The position numbers and the translations under genes are program-made. Shown here in pieces: positions 30,855 to 42,778 of a stretch of DNA of 64,000 nucleotides (the first letter of the stretch is position 1; each line of letters starts with the position of its first letter). The notes under the pieces were generated by a model. That model had not been told where the DNA came from, made no database searches, and saw only the letters and a program-made list of their open reading frames with translations. Location: the NCBI GenBank assembly GCA_900472625.1, contig UCIT01000011.1, positions 1 to 64,000 on the forward strand, read 5' to 3'. The DNA is from Hyphomicrobiales bacterium (GTDB taxonomy: Bacteria; Pseudomonadota; Alphaproteobacteria; Rhizobiales; Rhizobiaceae).

Positions 30855-31829
30855 TTACTCGCTGGTCACGCCCTGAAACGGCCTCACCTCGCGGCCCGGC
30901 ATGAACACGCCGAGACGCTTGATTTCCCACTCGAGCTTGATGCCCGACTTCTCGAACACCTCGCGGCGAACCTGCTCGCCGAGATATTCGAGATCGTAGC
31001 CGGTCGCCTGGCCGTTATTGATCATGAAGTTGCAATGCAGCGACGACATCTGCGCCCCGCCGATGACCAACCCGCGGCAACCGGCCTCGTCGATCAGCTT
31101 CCAGGCCGAATAGCCCTCGGGGTTCTTGAAGGTAGAGCCACCGGTCTTCTCGCGGATAGGCTGAACGGTCTCGCGGTGATTGCGCACCGCATCCATGTCG
31201 GCGCGGATCTTGGCGCGATCCTCGGCATAGCCCTCGAACAGGACGGACGTGAAGATCAGGTCGCTGGCCGCCGCCGAGTGGCGATACGCGTAGCCCATGT
31301 CAGCGTTCGAGAGCACTTGCTTGTGGCCCTTGCGGTCGATGGCGGTCACCTCGATGACGCGGTCGCGCGTTTCGCCGCCATTTGCGCCGGCGTTCATGCG
31401 CGCGGCGCCGCCGATGCTACCGGGAATGCCGTAGTAGAAATGGAAGCCGCCAATGCCGTTATCCATGGCCATCGCCGCGACATGCTTGTCCGGGCAGATC
31501 GCGCCAGCGCGCACGCGGTTTTCACCGGCGAGCTCGACCGAGCCGAAGCCCTTGGCCGACAGCCGCAGCACGACGCCGGGAATGCCGCCGTCGCGCACCA
31601 GAATATTCGAGCCGACGCCGACCACGGTCAGCGGCACTTCTTCCGGCAGCAGTTTCAGGAAGGTGATGAGATCGTCTTCGTCGTGTGGCTGGAACATCAG
31701 TTCCGCCAGGCCACCGGCATGGAACCACGTGACGCGATCCATCGGCGCATCCGGCGTGATCCTCCCACGGATGTCCTTTACACCGTCGCCGAGCGACGCA
31801 AGAAGCTTTTCCCCATTCACCTGTTTCAT
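30855..31829 (-). CDS. murB: UDP-N-acetylenolpyruvoylglucosamine reductase
   Basis: A 324-residue FAD enzyme that reduces enolpyruvyl-UDP-GlcNAc to UDP-MurNAc. Visible motifs: [35 protein letters not shown] (FAD site), the type I pattern GYAYRHSAA, and the catalytic Ser in [16 protein letters not shown]. Overlaps murC by 4 nt. It is the last gene of the upstream dcw block before the aqpZ/MHS/phosphoesterase insert. Confidence 0.95.
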   Translation of the reverse strand: MKQVNGEKLLASLGDGVKDIRGRITPDAPMDRVTWFHAGGLAELMFQPHDEDDLITFLKLLPEEVPLTVVGVGSNILVRDGGIPGVVLRLSAKGFGSVELAGENRVRAGAICPDKHVAAMAMDNGIGGFHFYYGIPGSIGGAARMNAGANGGETRDRVIEVTAIDRKGHKQVLSNADMGYAYRHSAAASDLIFTSVLFEGYAEDRAKIRADMDAVRNHRETVQPIREKTGGSTFKNPEGYSAWKLIDEAGCRGLVIGGAQMSSLHCNFMINNGQATGYDLEYLGEQVRREVFEKSGIKLEWEIKRLGVFMPGREVRPFQGVTSE

Positions 31830-33241
31830 GCAGATATTCCCGAAAGGCCTTCCAGTTGCTTGGGCAGTGCTGCCGCCCAGTATGTGATACTCCCAGCCCC
31901 CAACAGAACCACAAAATCGCCTGGCTTTGCAATCTCTGCGACCATTTCAGGCAAAAGCTCGGGTGAAGCGAGGAAGCGCGCATCGCGATGCCCGCCGGAT
32001 TTGATACGCGAAACAAGCGCTTCGGCGTCAACACCCTCGATCGGCTCTTCGCCAGCGGCGTAGACCGGCGCCAGGAAAATGCTGTCGGCATCGTTGAAGC
32101 AGGCCGCGAATTCCTCGAACAGACTCGCGAGACGCGTATAGCGGTGCGGCTGATGAACGGCGATGACGCGGCCCTTGCAGGCCTCGCGCGCGGCGCGCAG
32201 CACGGCTTTGATTTCGACCGGATGGTGTCCGTAATCGTCGAAGATCTGCACGCCGTTCCATTCGCCGGTCAGCGTGAACCGACGCTTGACGCCGCCGAAG
32301 GAGGCAAGCCCCCGGGCGATGTCCTCGTTCGACATGCCGAGACGGTTGGCGACCGCGATCGCAGCCGTGGCATTGGAGATGTTGTGGCGGCCGGGCATCG
32401 GCATGACGAGATTGTCGAGCTTGATCACCTGGCCTGTGCGGCGGCGGCGAATCTCGACGTCGAAGATCGAGCGCGGACCGTCGATGCGGACATTCATGAA
32501 GCGCACGTCGGCCTGCGGGTTTTCGCCATAGGTGATGACCTTGCGATCTTCGATACGGCCGACCAGCGCCTGCACTTCGGGATGGTCGAGGCACATGACG
32601 CCGAAGCCGTAGAACGGCACGTTCTCGACGAACTGGCGGAACGCGGCGCGCACGGCGTCGAAGTTGCCGTAGTGGTCAAGATGTTCGGGGTCGATATTGG
32701 TGATCACGGCGACGTCGGCCGGCAGCTTCAGGAAGGTGCCGTCGGATTCGTCGGCCTCGACAACCATCCACTCGCCCTCGCCCATGCGGGCGTTGGTGCC
32801 GTAGGCATTGATGATGCCGCCGTTGATGACGGTCGGGTCGAGCCCGCCGGCTTCGAGCAGCGTGGCGACCAGCGACGTCGTCGTGGTTTTGCCATGCGTA
32901 CCGCCGATGGCGATCGCATTGCGGAAGCGCATCAGCTCGGCCAGCATTTCTGCGCGGCGCACCACGGGCAGCAGCTTTTCGCGCGCGGCGATCAGTTCCG
33001 GATTGTCCTTCTTGATCGCCGTGGAGACGACGACGACTTCGGCGTCACCGAGGTTTTCGGCCTTGTGGCCGACGAACACTTCGATGCCCTTGTCGCGCAG
33101 GCGCTGCACGTTGGCGCTGTCGGCCTGATCCGATCCCTGCACGCGGTGGCCGAGATTGTGCAGCACCTCGGCAATGCCGCTCATGCCGATGCCGCCGATA
33201 CCGATGAAATGGACGAGGCCGATGGCCTTCGGCATTTTCAT
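31826..33241 (-). CDS. murC: UDP-N-acetylmuramate--L-alanine ligase
   Basis: A 471-residue Mur ligase that adds L-Ala to UDP-MurNAc. The N-terminal Rossmann-like motif is [17 protein letters not shown], the P-loop [16 protein letters not shown], and the Mg-Asp region [14 protein letters not shown]. The C-terminal domain has the [13 protein letters not shown] segment typical of MurC. ATG 33241 overlaps the murG stop by 4 nt and the gene overlaps murB by 4 nt. The frame stays open far upstream, but that part lies over murG in another frame. Confidence 0.96.
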   Translation of the reverse strand: MKMPKAIGLVHFIGIGGIGMSGIAEVLHNLGHRVQGSDQADSANVQRLRDKGIEVFVGHKAENLGDAEVVVVSTAIKKDNPELIAAREKLLPVVRRAEMLAELMRFRNAIAIGGTHGKTTTTSLVATLLEAGGLDPTVINGGIINAYGTNARMGEGEWMVVEADESDGTFLKLPADVAVITNIDPEHLDHYGNFDAVRAAFRQFVENVPFYGFGVMCLDHPEVQALVGRIEDRKVITYGENPQADVRFMNVRIDGPRSIFDVEIRRRRTGQVIKLDNLVMPMPGRHNISNATAAIAVANRLGMSNEDIARGLASFGGVKRRFTLTGEWNGVQIFDDYGHHPVEIKAVLRAAREACKGRVIAVHQPHRYTRLASLFEEFAACFNDADSIFLAPVYAAGEEPIEGVDAEALVSRIKSGGHRDARFLASPELLPEMVAEIAKPGDFVVLLGAGSITYWAAALPKQLEGLSGISA

Positions 33242-34368
33242 GCGCTCTTCCCCTTGAACTCTGCAATTGTCTGTCGGGCCGCAATAGCCTCTACCATGTC
33301 GGCAAGCAAGTTCGCCGCGTCGGGTTTGCCCGCCTGTTTGGCCGCTGCCGCCATCCGGGCCAGCTTTTCCGGGTCGTTCATCACATGCGTCAGGATCGAG
33401 GCGATCTTCTCGGACGAAAGCTCCGCCTGCACGATCACCTTGGCGCCACCGGTCGCTGCCAGCGCCGCCGCATTGGCCGCCTGGTCGTGATCGAGCGCAT
33501 GCGGATAAGGAACCAGAATGGCGGGACGGCCGATCACCGAGATCTCGGAGACGGTGGAGGCACCGGACCGGCAGATCACCAGATGCGCCTTGGCCAGTCG
33601 TTCGGCCATGTCGTTGAAGAACGGCGCGATCTCGGAGGCCGCCCCCATCTCCAGCTTGGCGACGCAATCGCCGACCATGCCCATGTCCTCGGGCCGCACC
33701 TGCTGGGTGATCCTGAGGCGCGCGCGCAGGTCGTCGTCGAGCAGGCTGATCGCCGTCGGCATCGCCTTGGAGAAATATTGCGCGCCCTGACTGCCACCGA
33801 AGACGACAAGGTTGAAAGGCTCGCCGGCATGCGACGGCGTGTAGGGTGTCTTCGCAGCCTCGATGACGGCAGGGCGAACGGGATTGCCCGTCGTTACGGT
33901 CTTCTGGGGAAAAGCGCCGCCATTATCAGGCAGGAAGCCACCGGCGATCGCCTGCACGCGTGATGCCAGCGCCTTGTTGGCGCGTCCCATCACCGCGTTC
34001 TGCTCATGGATGACAGTCGGAACGCCAAGCCGTGTGGCGGCGAGCAGCGGCGGGACCGTGGGATAGCCACCGAAGCCGACAACCACGACGGGCTTCAGCC
34101 GCACGATCAGCTTCTTGGCCGCCCGCATGCCGTTCCACAACGTCCACAGCGTCTTGACGACGGCGACAGGGTTCTTCGAGGCGAGCGTCGCCGACGGCAC
34201 CACATGGATCTCGTCGGCCGGAAACTTGCCGGCATAGCGCTCCGCCCGGCTGTCCGTAACCAGATGCACGGAATAGCCGCGTTCCTTCAGCTTGAAGGCC
34301 AGGGCCTCCGCCGGAAACACATGGCCGCCGGTTCCCCCGGCGGCAAGCAGAACGATGCCTTTGCTCAT
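33238..34368 (-). CDS. murG: UDP-GlcNAc:lipid I GlcNAc transferase
   Basis: A 376-residue GT28 glycosyltransferase that converts lipid I to lipid II at the inner face of the membrane. Motifs: the N-terminal [43 protein letters not shown], and the UDP-GlcNAc binding segment [20 protein letters not shown] with [14 protein letters not shown] (in parts). It sits 6 nt after ftsW and overlaps murC by 4 nt. Confidence 0.96.
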   Translation of the reverse strand: MSKGIVLLAAGGTGGHVFPAEALAFKLKERGYSVHLVTDSRAERYAGKFPADEIHVVPSATLASKNPVAVVKTLWTLWNGMRAAKKLIVRLKPVVVVGFGGYPTVPPLLAATRLGVPTVIHEQNAVMGRANKALASRVQAIAGGFLPDNGGAFPQKTVTTGNPVRPAVIEAAKTPYTPSHAGEPFNLVVFGGSQGAQYFSKAMPTAISLLDDDLRARLRITQQVRPEDMGMVGDCVAKLEMGAASEIAPFFNDMAERLAKAHLVICRSGASTVSEISVIGRPAILVPYPHALDHDQAANAAALAATGGAKVIVQAELSSEKIASILTHVMNDPEKLARMAAAAKQAGKPDAANLLADMVEAIAARQTIAEFKGKSA

Positions 34369-34374
34369 GAACTC

Positions 34375-35529
34375 TTACTCCGCCGGAACGCCGTGCGCGA
34401 CGCGGAACAGGCTCCGCTCCTGCGCACGCTTTTCCGGTCTGTGACGCGTCAGCGCCAGGATGAACCCGGCCGTGACGCAGATGGCGACCATCGACGAACC
34501 GCCGTAGGAAATCAGCGGCAGGGTCATGCCCTTCGCCGGCAGCAGTTCGAGATTGACGCCCACGTTGATGATCGACTGTATGCCGATCTGCAGCACGAGG
34601 CCAGCAACGGCAAAACGGTTGAAGTCGTTGCGCTCCTTGTAGGCATGCGACAGGCCGCGCAGCACCAGCGCCGAAAACAAGAGAACCAGCGCGATGCAGA
34701 AGATGATGCCGAACTCCTCGGCCGCCACCGAGAAAATGAAGTCCGTATGCGCGTCGGGAATGATCCGCTTGACGATGCCCTCACCCGGCCCCTGACCGAA
34801 CCAGTCGCCACGGATGATCGCCTCGCGCGCCGTGTCGATCTGGAAGGTGTCACCCTCGCCGGTCATGAACTTGTCGATACGCAGCGCGACGTGCGGGAAG
34901 ACGTAATAGGCGCTGACCAGACCGCCCGCACCCATGGCGCCGAGCACGATGATCCACAGCCACGGCATGCCGGCCATGAAGAACATGCCGCCCCACACCG
35001 CCGTCGTCAGGATCGTCTGGCCAAGGTCGGGCTGCGCTACGAGAAGCGCCGCGACGATGCCGAACAGGATGATGGCAAACAGATTGCCCGGAATTTCAGG
35101 CTGGCGCGCATGTTCGGCGAACAGCCAGGCGCAGACGACGACGAAGGCCGGCTTCATGAACTCGGACGGCTGGATGGAGATGCCGGCCAGCGTCACCCAG
35201 CGGCGGGACCCCTTGACCTCGATACCGAAGAACAGCGCCAGCAGCATCATCGACAAAGCGACGATGAGCAGGATGATCGCGGTACGCCGCACCTGACGCG
35301 GCGTCAGGAACGACAGCCCGATCATCACGCAGAGCGAGGGGATCATGAAGGCCGCATGGCGTTTAACGAAGTGGAACGGCTCCAGCCCGATACGCTCGGC
35401 GACTGCCGGCGACGCGGCGAAAGACAGCATGAAGCCGATGCCCATCAGGAAGATGAACATCGCCAGGAAAAACCGGTCGATGGTCCAGAACCAATCGGCC
35501 AGAGCCCCACGTTCCGCGCGACTTACCAT
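34375..35529 (-). CDS. ftsW: SEDS peptidoglycan glycosyltransferase FtsW
   Basis: A 384-residue polytopic SEDS protein with about ten membrane helices that polymerises septal glycan strands with FtsI. Family segments: GSRRWVTLAGISIQPSEFMK, QPDLGQTILTTAVWG, the large-loop GEGDTFQIDTAREAIIRGDWFGQGPGEG (in parts) and LPLISYGGSSMVAICVTAG. It begins 1 nt after murD, in the standard murD-ftsW-murG order. Confidence 0.95.
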   Translation of the reverse strand: MVSRAERGALADWFWTIDRFFLAMFIFLMGIGFMLSFAASPAVAERIGLEPFHFVKRHAAFMIPSLCVMIGLSFLTPRQVRRTAIILLIVALSMMLLALFFGIEVKGSRRWVTLAGISIQPSEFMKPAFVVVCAWLFAEHARQPEIPGNLFAIILFGIVAALLVAQPDLGQTILTTAVWGGMFFMAGMPWLWIIVLGAMGAGGLVSAYYVFPHVALRIDKFMTGEGDTFQIDTAREAIIRGDWFGQGPGEGIVKRIIPDAHTDFIFSVAAEEFGIIFCIALVLLFSALVLRGLSHAYKERNDFNRFAVAGLVLQIGIQSIINVGVNLELLPAKGMTLPLISYGGSSMVAICVTAGFILALTRHRPEKRAQERSLFRVAHGVPAE

Positions 35530-35530
35530 G

Positions 35531-36943
35531 TCACTTCTCTCCTGTTGCCGAACCGATCAGCATCGTGATTTCGTCGAGCGCTGCCACATGGCTGACAAAT
35601 GCATCGCCCCTGACTTCGAAGTTCTTGTATTGGTCGAAGCTTGCGCAAGCCGGTGACAGCATCACCGCAAGCGGACCATTCTCATCTTTTTCCGCATCAT
35701 CAGCCGCATGCGCGACAGCCTGACCCAGCGTTCCTGAAATTTCGTAGGGCACAGCCTCGCCGAGCGTCGCTGCAAACTCCGCCGCCGCCTCGCCGATCAG
35801 GTAGGCCTTGGCGATGCGCGGGAAGAACCGCGAAAGCGTCGTGATCCCGCCCGCCTTCGGCAGGCCACCGGCGATCCAGTATATGCGGTCGTAGCTCGAC
35901 AGCGCAGGAGCTGCCGCATCCGCATTGGTCGCTTTGGAATCGTTGACAAACAACACATTGCCGCGACGTCCCACCGGCTGCATGCGATGCTTCAGTCCGG
36001 GGAACGAGGCAAGCCCGGCGCGGATCTCGTCTTCCGAAACGCCGACCGCAACGCAGGCAGCCACGGCTGCTGCCGCGTTCTGCGCATTGTGGCTGCCGCG
36101 CAGCGTCTGGATGCCGTCGAGGTCCGCGATCGGGATCGCCGCACCCGCGGACGCCTGAACGAGCTTCGTGCCCTCCGCATAGATGCCGTCCGCCAGGGCA
36201 TGACGGCGCGAAATGCGCGTGACCTTGCCGCCGGCCCGCTCGATGCGGTCGGCGATCATCTCGCTGAAGCTGTCGTCGACGCCGACGATGGCGACATCGC
36301 TGCCGGCCACCAGCCGTTCCTTGATGTCGGCATAGTGCTGCATCGTACCGTGCCTATCGAGATGATCGGGCGTTAGGTTGAGCAGGATACCGGCAGATGG
36401 GTTAAGCGTCGGCGCCAGGTCGATCTGGTAGGACGAGCACTCGACGACATAGAAGCGACCGGCCTTCGGCGGCTCCAGCGTCAAGACGGCCGTGCCGATA
36501 TTGCCGCCGAGCTGCGTATCGCGGCCGCTCGACTTCAGGATATGGGCGATCAGCGCCGTCGTGGTCGACTTGCCGTTGGTGCCGGTGATGGCGATGAACG
36601 GCGCGTCAGGCGCATGCGCCCGCCGCTCGCGCACGAACAACTCGACGTCGCCGACGATATCGACACCTGCCGCGCGGGCAAGATCGACCGTCCAGTGCGG
36701 CTTCGGATGCGTCAGCGGCACGCCCGGCGACAGCACGAACAGCAACTGCGCGTTCCAGTCGATGGTCCGAAGATCGGCCGTATGGATGCCCTCGGCCGCG
36801 GCCTTCGTCACACTGTCGGGATTGTCGTCCCACGCCGTCACGTCCGCGCCGCCTAGAATGAGCGCGCGCGCCGTTGCGAAACCGGAACCGCCGAGCCCGA
36901 AGAGCGCGACCTTCTTGTCCCTGAGCGTGGTGACGGGGATCAT
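35531..36943 (-). CDS. murD: UDP-N-acetylmuramoylalanine--D-glutamate ligase
   Basis: A 470-residue Mur ligase that adds D-Glu. Motifs: [19 protein letters not shown] at the N-terminus, P-loop [61 protein letters not shown] (in parts), which is typical of MurD, and [21 protein letters not shown] (in parts) near the end. It starts 6 nt after mraY, within the tight operon. Confidence 0.96.
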   Translation of the reverse strand: MIPVTTLRDKKVALFGLGGSGFATARALILGGADVTAWDDNPDSVTKAAAEGIHTADLRTIDWNAQLLFVLSPGVPLTHPKPHWTVDLARAAGVDIVGDVELFVRERRAHAPDAPFIAITGTNGKSTTTALIAHILKSSGRDTQLGGNIGTAVLTLEPPKAGRFYVVECSSYQIDLAPTLNPSAGILLNLTPDHLDRHGTMQHYADIKERLVAGSDVAIVGVDDSFSEMIADRIERAGGKVTRISRRHALADGIYAEGTKLVQASAGAAIPIADLDGIQTLRGSHNAQNAAAAVAACVAVGVSEDEIRAGLASFPGLKHRMQPVGRRGNVLFVNDSKATNADAAAPALSSYDRIYWIAGGLPKAGGITTLSRFFPRIAKAYLIGEAAAEFAATLGEAVPYEISGTLGQAVAHAADDAEKDENGPLAVMLSPACASFDQYKNFEVRGDAFVSHVAALDEITMLIGSATGEK

Positions 36944-36949
36944 GGTCGT

Positions 36950-38050
36950 TTACCGCAGCTTCAGCGTCGAGAGGCCGAGCATGGCGAGCCCGACGGCGAT
37001 GATCCAGAAGCGGATGACCACCTGGCTTTCCGTCCAGCCTTTCTTCTCGAAATGGTGGTGGATCGGCGCCATCAGGAACACGCGCTTGCCGGTCATCTTG
37101 AAGTAGCCGACCTGGATGATGACCGACAGCGTTTCCATGACGAACAGGCCGCCGATGATCGCCATGACGATCTCGTGCTTGGTGGCGACGGCAACCGTGC
37201 CGATCGTGCCGCCGAGCGCCAGCGAACCGGTGTCTCCCATGAAGATGGCGGCGGGCGGCGCGTTGAACCACAGGAATCCGAGCCCCGCCCCGATTACCGC
37301 GCCGAGCACCACGGAAAGCTCCCCGGTTCCCGGCACGAAATTGATCTGCAGGTAGTTGGCGAACACGGCGTTACCGGCGAGGTAGGCGATCACGCCAAAG
37401 GAGGCGGCGGCGATCATCACGGGCACGATCGCCAAGCCGTCGAGACCATCAGTCAGGTTCACGGCATTGCCGGCGCCGACGATGACGAAACCGCCGAACA
37501 CCACGAACATGATGCCGAGGTTGATCATGAAGTCCTTGAAGAACGGAAAGGCGATCGACGACCCGAAGGTCGAGCCCGCCGGTCCCGACGCGTGCGCGGC
37601 GCGCATCATGAAGTAGACGGCAATGCCGGCAATGATGAACTCGATACCGAGGCGTGCCTTGCCCGAAAAGCCCTTGTGGCTCTGTTTGCTGACCTTCAGA
37701 TAGTCGTCATAGAAGCCGATGGCGCCGAAGCCGAGCGTCACCAGCAGCGTGGCGACGACATAGACGTTGGATAGATCCGCCCACAAGAGCGATGAACCGA
37801 CGATGCCGGCGAGGATCATCAGGCCGCCCATGGTCGGCGTGCCGGCCTTCTTGAAGTGCGTCTGCGGACCGTCGGCACGGATCGGCTGACCCTTGCCCTG
37901 ACGGATGCGCAGCGAATTGATGATCATCGGCCCGAACAGGAAGACGATCAGCGCGGAGGTAAACAGAGAGGCGCCTGTACGGAACGTGATGTACCTGAAC
38001 AGATTCAGAAATTTCAGGTGGTCCGACAGTTCGACTAGCCAAATCAGCAT
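36950..38050 (-). CDS. mraY: phospho-MurNAc-pentapeptide translocase
   Basis: A 366-residue, ten-helix membrane enzyme that links the pentapeptide precursor to undecaprenyl phosphate, giving lipid I. Signature segments: [28 protein letters not shown] with the Asp-Asp pair, [26 protein letters not shown] and [13 protein letters not shown] with the three His. Length and order match the family; it starts 22 nt after murF. Confidence 0.96.
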   Translation of the reverse strand: MLIWLVELSDHLKFLNLFRYITFRTGASLFTSALIVFLFGPMIINSLRIRQGKGQPIRADGPQTHFKKAGTPTMGGLMILAGIVGSSLLWADLSNVYVVATLLVTLGFGAIGFYDDYLKVSKQSHKGFSGKARLGIEFIIAGIAVYFMMRAAHASGPAGSTFGSSIAFPFFKDFMINLGIMFVVFGGFVIVGAGNAVNLTDGLDGLAIVPVMIAAASFGVIAYLAGNAVFANYLQINFVPGTGELSVVLGAVIGAGLGFLWFNAPPAAIFMGDTGSLALGGTIGTVAVATKHEIVMAIIGGLFVMETLSVIIQVGYFKMTGKRVFLMAPIHHHFEKKGWTESQVVIRFWIIAVGLAMLGLSTLKLR

Positions 38051-38072
38051 TCAGGGCCCCTTGTTTACCCGC

Positions 38073-39506
38073 TCAAAATTCGCGTTGCGTGTCGGCAAAT
38101 GGCGGGAACTTGTCAAGCAGCGCGGCGATAATCTTGCCGAAACCGATGCCCAAGGACGATTTTACCATCAGCACGTCGCCTACCGCGACCGAGTTCAATA
38201 CATGGTCGACGAGTTCGTCCGTCTGCGTGCGGTGCACGACGGAAACGCTCTCGGGAAGTGATTCTTGCAGCGCCAGCATCTCCGAGCCGGCAAGCCAGAC
38301 ATGCTCGATGCCCGCGGCCAAGAGCGGTCCAGCGAGGTCGGCATGCACTTTCTGCGAATAATCGCCCATCTCCAGCATGTCGCCGAGCACGGCGATCCGC
38401 CGTCCCGACCCTGTCGGAACCGAACTGGCGAGCAGCGCGATGGCCGCACGCATCGAGGTCGGGTTGGCGTTGTAGCTCTCGTCGATGACGGTGAAGCTGC
38501 CGTGACCGATCGACAGCTTGTGCCGGCGGCCCCTGCCCTTTTCGGCCTGCAGTGTCGCAAGGGCGGCGATGGCAGACTGCATCTCGGCGCCGACGATCTT
38601 GACGACGCCGAGCGCCGCCAGCGCGTTCTCGGCGATATGCCGCCCGGGCGCGCCGATCGCCACCTCATGCGTTTCGCCGTCGATGGTAATCCACAGCGTC
38701 GAGCTCTGATCGCCGCCGTTGAATTCCGCCATGCGGAAATCGGCTTTGGCATGCTGCCCGAAGGAATGGATGTGCTGGATGCCGCAGGCCTGCGCCGTGC
38801 GGTCAAGGAAATTGAACTGATCGTTGTCGCGGTTGAGCACCGCATGACCGCCCGGCACCACGCCCTCGAAAATCTCGGCCTTCGCCGTGGCGATCTCCTT
38901 GATGCTCTTGAAATTGCCGAGATGCGCCGGCGCGATCGTGGTGATCACGGCGACATGCGGCTCGATCATCTTCACCAGCGGCCGGATTTCATCGGGATGG
39001 TTCATGCCCACTTCGAACACGCCGAAATAGGTGTCGAGCGGCATGCGCGCCAGCGTCAGCGGCACGCCCCAGTGATTGTTGAAGGAAGCGACGGAAGCAT
39101 GCACCTTGCCCGATGGCGCCAGCACGCGGCGCAGCATCTCCTTGGTGGTCGTCTTGCCGACAGAACCGGTGACCGCAATGATCTGCGCCCGCGAACGCGC
39201 CCGTGCTGCAAGCCCGAGCTTGCCGAGAGCGACCAGCACGTCCTCGACAACGATCATCGGCACCGTCAGCCGCCCCATGGCCGGCAACCGTGCTTCGCTG
39301 ACGACGAGCAGTGCCGCGCCATTGGCCATCGCCATCGATGCGTAGTCATGGCCGTCGACACGATCGCCCTTGATCGCGAAGAAGGCTTCACCAGGCGCGA
39401 TCGAACGGCTGTCGATGGCAATGCCGGTGATGCCCTCGGGCAGCGTCCCGAACGGGCGCCCCGCCATGGCCGCGATCATGTCCTGCGTCGTCCAAAGCCA
39501 GCTCAC
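38073..39506 (-). CDS. murF: UDP-MurNAc-tripeptide--D-alanyl-D-alanine ligase
   Basis: A 477-residue Mur ligase that adds the D-Ala-D-Ala dipeptide. The P-loop is [51 protein letters not shown] and [15 protein letters not shown] are MurF-type segments. It overlaps murE by 4 nt (ATGA). Its dipeptide substrate comes from DdlB, encoded about 11 kb downstream beyond the insert. Confidence 0.96.
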   Translation of the reverse strand: MSWLWTTQDMIAAMAGRPFGTLPEGITGIAIDSRSIAPGEAFFAIKGDRVDGHDYASMAMANGAALLVVSEARLPAMGRLTVPMIVVEDVLVALGKLGLAARARSRAQIIAVTGSVGKTTTKEMLRRVLAPSGKVHASVASFNNHWGVPLTLARMPLDTYFGVFEVGMNHPDEIRPLVKMIEPHVAVITTIAPAHLGNFKSIKEIATAKAEIFEGVVPGGHAVLNRDNDQFNFLDRTAQACGIQHIHSFGQHAKADFRMAEFNGGDQSSTLWITIDGETHEVAIGAPGRHIAENALAALGVVKIVGAEMQSAIAALATLQAEKGRGRRHKLSIGHGSFTVIDESYNANPTSMRAAIALLASSVPTGSGRRIAVLGDMLEMGDYSQKVHADLAGPLLAAGIEHVWLAGSEMLALQESLPESVSVVHRTQTDELVDHVLNSVAVGDVLMVKSSLGIGFGKIIAALLDKFPPFADTQREF

Positions 39507-40963
39507 GATGTCAGCCCCTCCAAAGCCTTGCGCAATTCGGCGTGATCCGAAAACGGCAGTGTCTCATTCCCGATGGTCTGCCCTTCCTCATGGCCCTTGC
39601 CGGCAACGATCAGCGTGTCGCCTGACGTCAGCATGCCGACGGCCTGGCGGATCGCCTCGGCGCGGTCTGGAATTTCGGTGGCGCAGGTAGCAGCCGCCAT
39701 GATCTCGGCGCGGATCGAAGCAGGTTCTTCCGAGCGCGGATTGTCGTCGGTGACGACGACCACATCGGCCAGACGGCAGGCGATCTCGCCCATGATCGGC
39801 CGCTTGCCACGATCACGATCGCCGCCGCAACCGAACACCACGATGACGCGGCCAGTCGTAAACGGACGTACGGATGCCAGGACATTGGAAAGCGCCTCGG
39901 GCTTGTGCGCGTAATCGACATAGGCGAGCGCGCCGGCCTTGGTGTGGCCGACGAGTTCGAGGCGCCCGGCGGCACCCTGCAATTTTTCGAGCGCCGCCAT
40001 CGCCACCTTGGCCGGAACGCCCGTGGACATGGCAAGGCCGGCGGCGACAAGCGCGTTGGCCACCTGGAAATCACCAGCGAGGGGAATGTCGACCTCGAAG
40101 ATCTGCCCCTCGGCATGAATTTCGGCGACCTGCTTGTGGCGGAAATGCTCGACGCGCTTCAGCGTCAGATAGTCACCCTTGCGCCCGACGGTGCGCACGA
40201 CATGCCCAGCATCGATCGCCGCCTTGATCGCCTGCTCTGACCATGCATCGTCGGCGAAGATGACGGCCGGCGAGCCCTGCGGCAGCAACGTATCGAACAG
40301 CCGCATCTTGGCGGCCATGTAGTCCTCGATCGTCGGGTGGTAGTCCATATGATCGCGGCCGAGATTGGTAAAGGCCGCGGCGGCGAGCTTTACGCCATCG
40401 AGACGCGACTGGTCGAGACCATGGCTCGACGCTTCCATCGCCGCATGCGTGACGCCTTCGTCGGTAAGTTCCGCCAGAAGCTGATGCAGCGACACAGGGT
40501 CCGGCGTGGTCAGCGAGCCGTAATCGTTGCGCGTCGGAGACACGACCCCCGTGGTGCCGATCATCGCCGCCGGGTGGCCGGCATGCGCCCAGATCTGGCG
40601 GGTGAAGGACGCAACCGACGTCTTGCCGGCGGTACCGGTAACAGCGACCATTGTTTCCGGCTGCTTGCCGTAGAAATTCGATGCGGCGATCGACAGGAAG
40701 CGACGCGGCTCCTGGACCACGAGAACGGGAATGGACGTCTCGACGGCGTGCGCGGCGATGGCAACAGCTGCGCCACGCGCGGCGGCATCGGCGATGAAGC
40801 CCGCGCCGTCAGCCTTCGTTCCGGCGACCGCCACGAACGCCATTCCAGGCGTGATCTTGCGGCTGTCGGGAGAAAGGCCGGAAATCTCCAGCGCCCCAAC
40901 CGGCCCGTCCAGCTGTTCCTTCAGTTCCGGAAAAGCGTTTCCGGCGATATCCCGCAGTTTCAT
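39503..40963 (-). CDS. murE: UDP-MurNAc-tripeptide synthetase, meso-DAP adding
   Basis: A 486-residue Mur ligase that adds the third stem residue. The P-loop reads [18 protein letters not shown] (Ala where many have Asn). [14 protein letters not shown] contains DNPR, the motif for meso-diaminopimelate specificity. [18 protein letters not shown] and [17 protein letters not shown] (here [13 protein letters not shown]) bind the nucleotide sugar. ATG 40963 follows GAGAGAAG; an earlier open start adds 17 unlikely residues. There is a 61-nt gap from ftsI, the longest inside the block. Confidence 0.95.
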   Translation of the reverse strand: MKLRDIAGNAFPELKEQLDGPVGALEISGLSPDSRKITPGMAFVAVAGTKADGAGFIADAAARGAAVAIAAHAVETSIPVLVVQEPRRFLSIAASNFYGKQPETMVAVTGTAGKTSVASFTRQIWAHAGHPAAMIGTTGVVSPTRNDYGSLTTPDPVSLHQLLAELTDEGVTHAAMEASSHGLDQSRLDGVKLAAAAFTNLGRDHMDYHPTIEDYMAAKMRLFDTLLPQGSPAVIFADDAWSEQAIKAAIDAGHVVRTVGRKGDYLTLKRVEHFRHKQVAEIHAEGQIFEVDIPLAGDFQVANALVAAGLAMSTGVPAKVAMAALEKLQGAAGRLELVGHTKAGALAYVDYAHKPEALSNVLASVRPFTTGRVIVVFGCGGDRDRGKRPIMGEIACRLADVVVVTDDNPRSEEPASIRAEIMAAATCATEIPDRAEAIRQAVGMLTSGDTLIVAGKGHEEGQTIGNETLPFSDHAELRKALEGLTS

Positions 40964-41024
40964 AGAACTTCTCTCTCGAGCCGTGGCACCCCCATGGCGA
41001 ATCGGCTGCGACATTCATTGTGAC

Positions 41025-42776
41025 TCAATAAGACACCAACATGGCCGATCCGTCCTCACCGAACTTCGGTTCCACACCAAGGATCGGCGCCGCCCGCGCG
41101 ATGATGTTCTTCACCATCGGCGCCGCGGTATAGGCCGCGATGTTCTGGCCCTTCTCGCCATTGTGCGGCTCGTCGCAGAATGTCAGCACCACATAGCGCG
41201 GATTGTCGATCGGGAAAGCGGCCAGAAAGGCGTTGAAGTTGAGGTTGGTGGCGTAGCGGCCATTGACGACCTTGTCGGCCGTGCCAGTCTTGCCGCCAAC
41301 GTCGAAACCCGGCACGTCGGCATTGCGGCCGGAGCCCTTGATGCCGTTCAGCTTGAAGAGATAGCGCACGTCATCGCTGGTGGTCTTCTTGACGACGACT
41401 TCGGCCACGTTATCCGCCTGGTCGCGGCTGCGCGGCAGGAAGGTCGGCTCGATCAACTTTCCGCCGTTGACCAGCGCGGCCCCTGCCACCGCCGTCTGCA
41501 GCGGCGTGGTCGAGACGCCGTGGCCGAAGGAAATGGTCACCGAGTTGATCTTCTTCCAGACCTTCGGCTGGCTCGGCATCTTCACCTCGGGCAGCTCTGT
41601 CTTCATTTTGGTGAGCAGGCCGAGTTTGGTCAGATAGTCCTTCTGCGCTTCCATGCCGACGATGTCGATGATGCGGGCCGTGCCCACGTTCGACGAATAC
41701 TGGAAGACTTCAGGCAGCGTCAGCCAGCGCCGCTGGCCATGGAAGTCATGAATGGTGAAGCCGCCGATACGGATCGGCTGCGTTGCGTCGAAGCTGGAAT
41801 TGAGATTGACCTTGCCGGTATCGAGCGCCATGGCAAGCGAGAAGGTCTTGAACGTCGAGCCCATCTCGAACGTGCCGTTCGACATGCGGTTGAGCCAACC
41901 TTCCTTGGCGCCTTCAAGCGGGTTGTTCGGGTCGAAATCCGGCGCCGAGGCCATGCCCAGCACTTCGCCGGTGTGGATGTCGAGAACGACGGCGCCCGCA
42001 CCCTTGGCTTCATAGTTCTTGACCGCGTTGACCACGACATCGCGCACGATGTTCTGGACACGGATATCGATCGACAGCTTGACCGGCTCCAACGGCTGAT
42101 CGCTGGTCATGCCGACGGAGGCAAGATCGGCCAATCCCTGGTCGTCGATATACTTCTCCATGCCGGCAACGCCGCGGTTATCGACATTGACGTAACCGAG
42201 AATATGCGCGGCCGTGGCGCCGCCGGGATAGAAGCGGCGCTTTTCCGGGCGGAAGCCGATGCCGGGAATGCCGAGTGCCAGAATCTGGCTCTGCTGTTTC
42301 GGCGTCAGCTGGCGACGCAGCCAGGCGAAATGCGAGGTGCGGGTGGAAAGCTTCTTGTAAGTGCCCTTCATGTCGAGATCGGGAAGCACGGTCGTCAGCT
42401 TCTCGACGGCCTCGTCGGCGTCGACGATCTTGTTCGGCTCGGCAAACAGCGAGACGGTGCGAATGTCGGTCGCCAGCACTTCGCCGTTGCGATCCAGAAT
42501 ATCGGGGCGCGATGCCATCAAGCGGTCGGCCGGCGGTATGCTGGAGACGGTGTCCTGATCACGCACCGCATATTCGATCAGCCGCCCACCGATGACGCAG
42601 TAGAGGCAGACAAAGGCAAACGCCAGCAGGCCGACACGGTTCTTGGCCTGGCCACTGCGCTTCTTGCGCGTGCCCTGAATCGTTGTATTGCCGGACGGAC
42701 CGCCGAAGCGGCTGTAGACGCCGGAGGAGAAATGCGCCTGGCTCTTGGCGTCCATGATGCGTGAAAGAAAGGACAT
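41025..42776 (-). CDS. ftsI: septal peptidoglycan transpeptidase FtsI (PBP3)
   Basis: A 583-residue class B penicillin-binding protein. One N-terminal membrane helix (VGLLAFAFVCLYCVIGG, about residues 48-65) precedes a pedestal domain and a transpeptidase domain. Active-site motifs are in order: the Ser-x-x-Lys of MGSTFKTFSL, Ser-x-Asn of QYSSNVGTAR and Lys-Thr-Gly of GGKTGTADK. It crosslinks septal peptidoglycan together with FtsW. It starts 2 nt after ftsL. Confidence 0.95.
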   Translation of the reverse strand: MSFLSRIMDAKSQAHFSSGVYSRFGGPSGNTTIQGTRKKRSGQAKNRVGLLAFAFVCLYCVIGGRLIEYAVRDQDTVSSIPPADRLMASRPDILDRNGEVLATDIRTVSLFAEPNKIVDADEAVEKLTTVLPDLDMKGTYKKLSTRTSHFAWLRRQLTPKQQSQILALGIPGIGFRPEKRRFYPGGATAAHILGYVNVDNRGVAGMEKYIDDQGLADLASVGMTSDQPLEPVKLSIDIRVQNIVRDVVVNAVKNYEAKGAGAVVLDIHTGEVLGMASAPDFDPNNPLEGAKEGWLNRMSNGTFEMGSTFKTFSLAMALDTGKVNLNSSFDATQPIRIGGFTIHDFHGQRRWLTLPEVFQYSSNVGTARIIDIVGMEAQKDYLTKLGLLTKMKTELPEVKMPSQPKVWKKINSVTISFGHGVSTTPLQTAVAGAALVNGGKLIEPTFLPRSRDQADNVAEVVVKKTTSDDVRYLFKLNGIKGSGRNADVPGFDVGGKTGTADKVVNGRYATNLNFNAFLAAFPIDNPRYVVLTFCDEPHNGEKGQNIAAYTAAPMVKNIIARAAPILGVEPKFGEDGSAMLVSY

Positions 42777-42778
42777 CT

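Noticed and set aside
33242..33667. An upstream extension of the murC frame.
   Set aside because: It lies over the 3' part of murG in another frame; the ATGA overlap with the murG stop gives the natural start.
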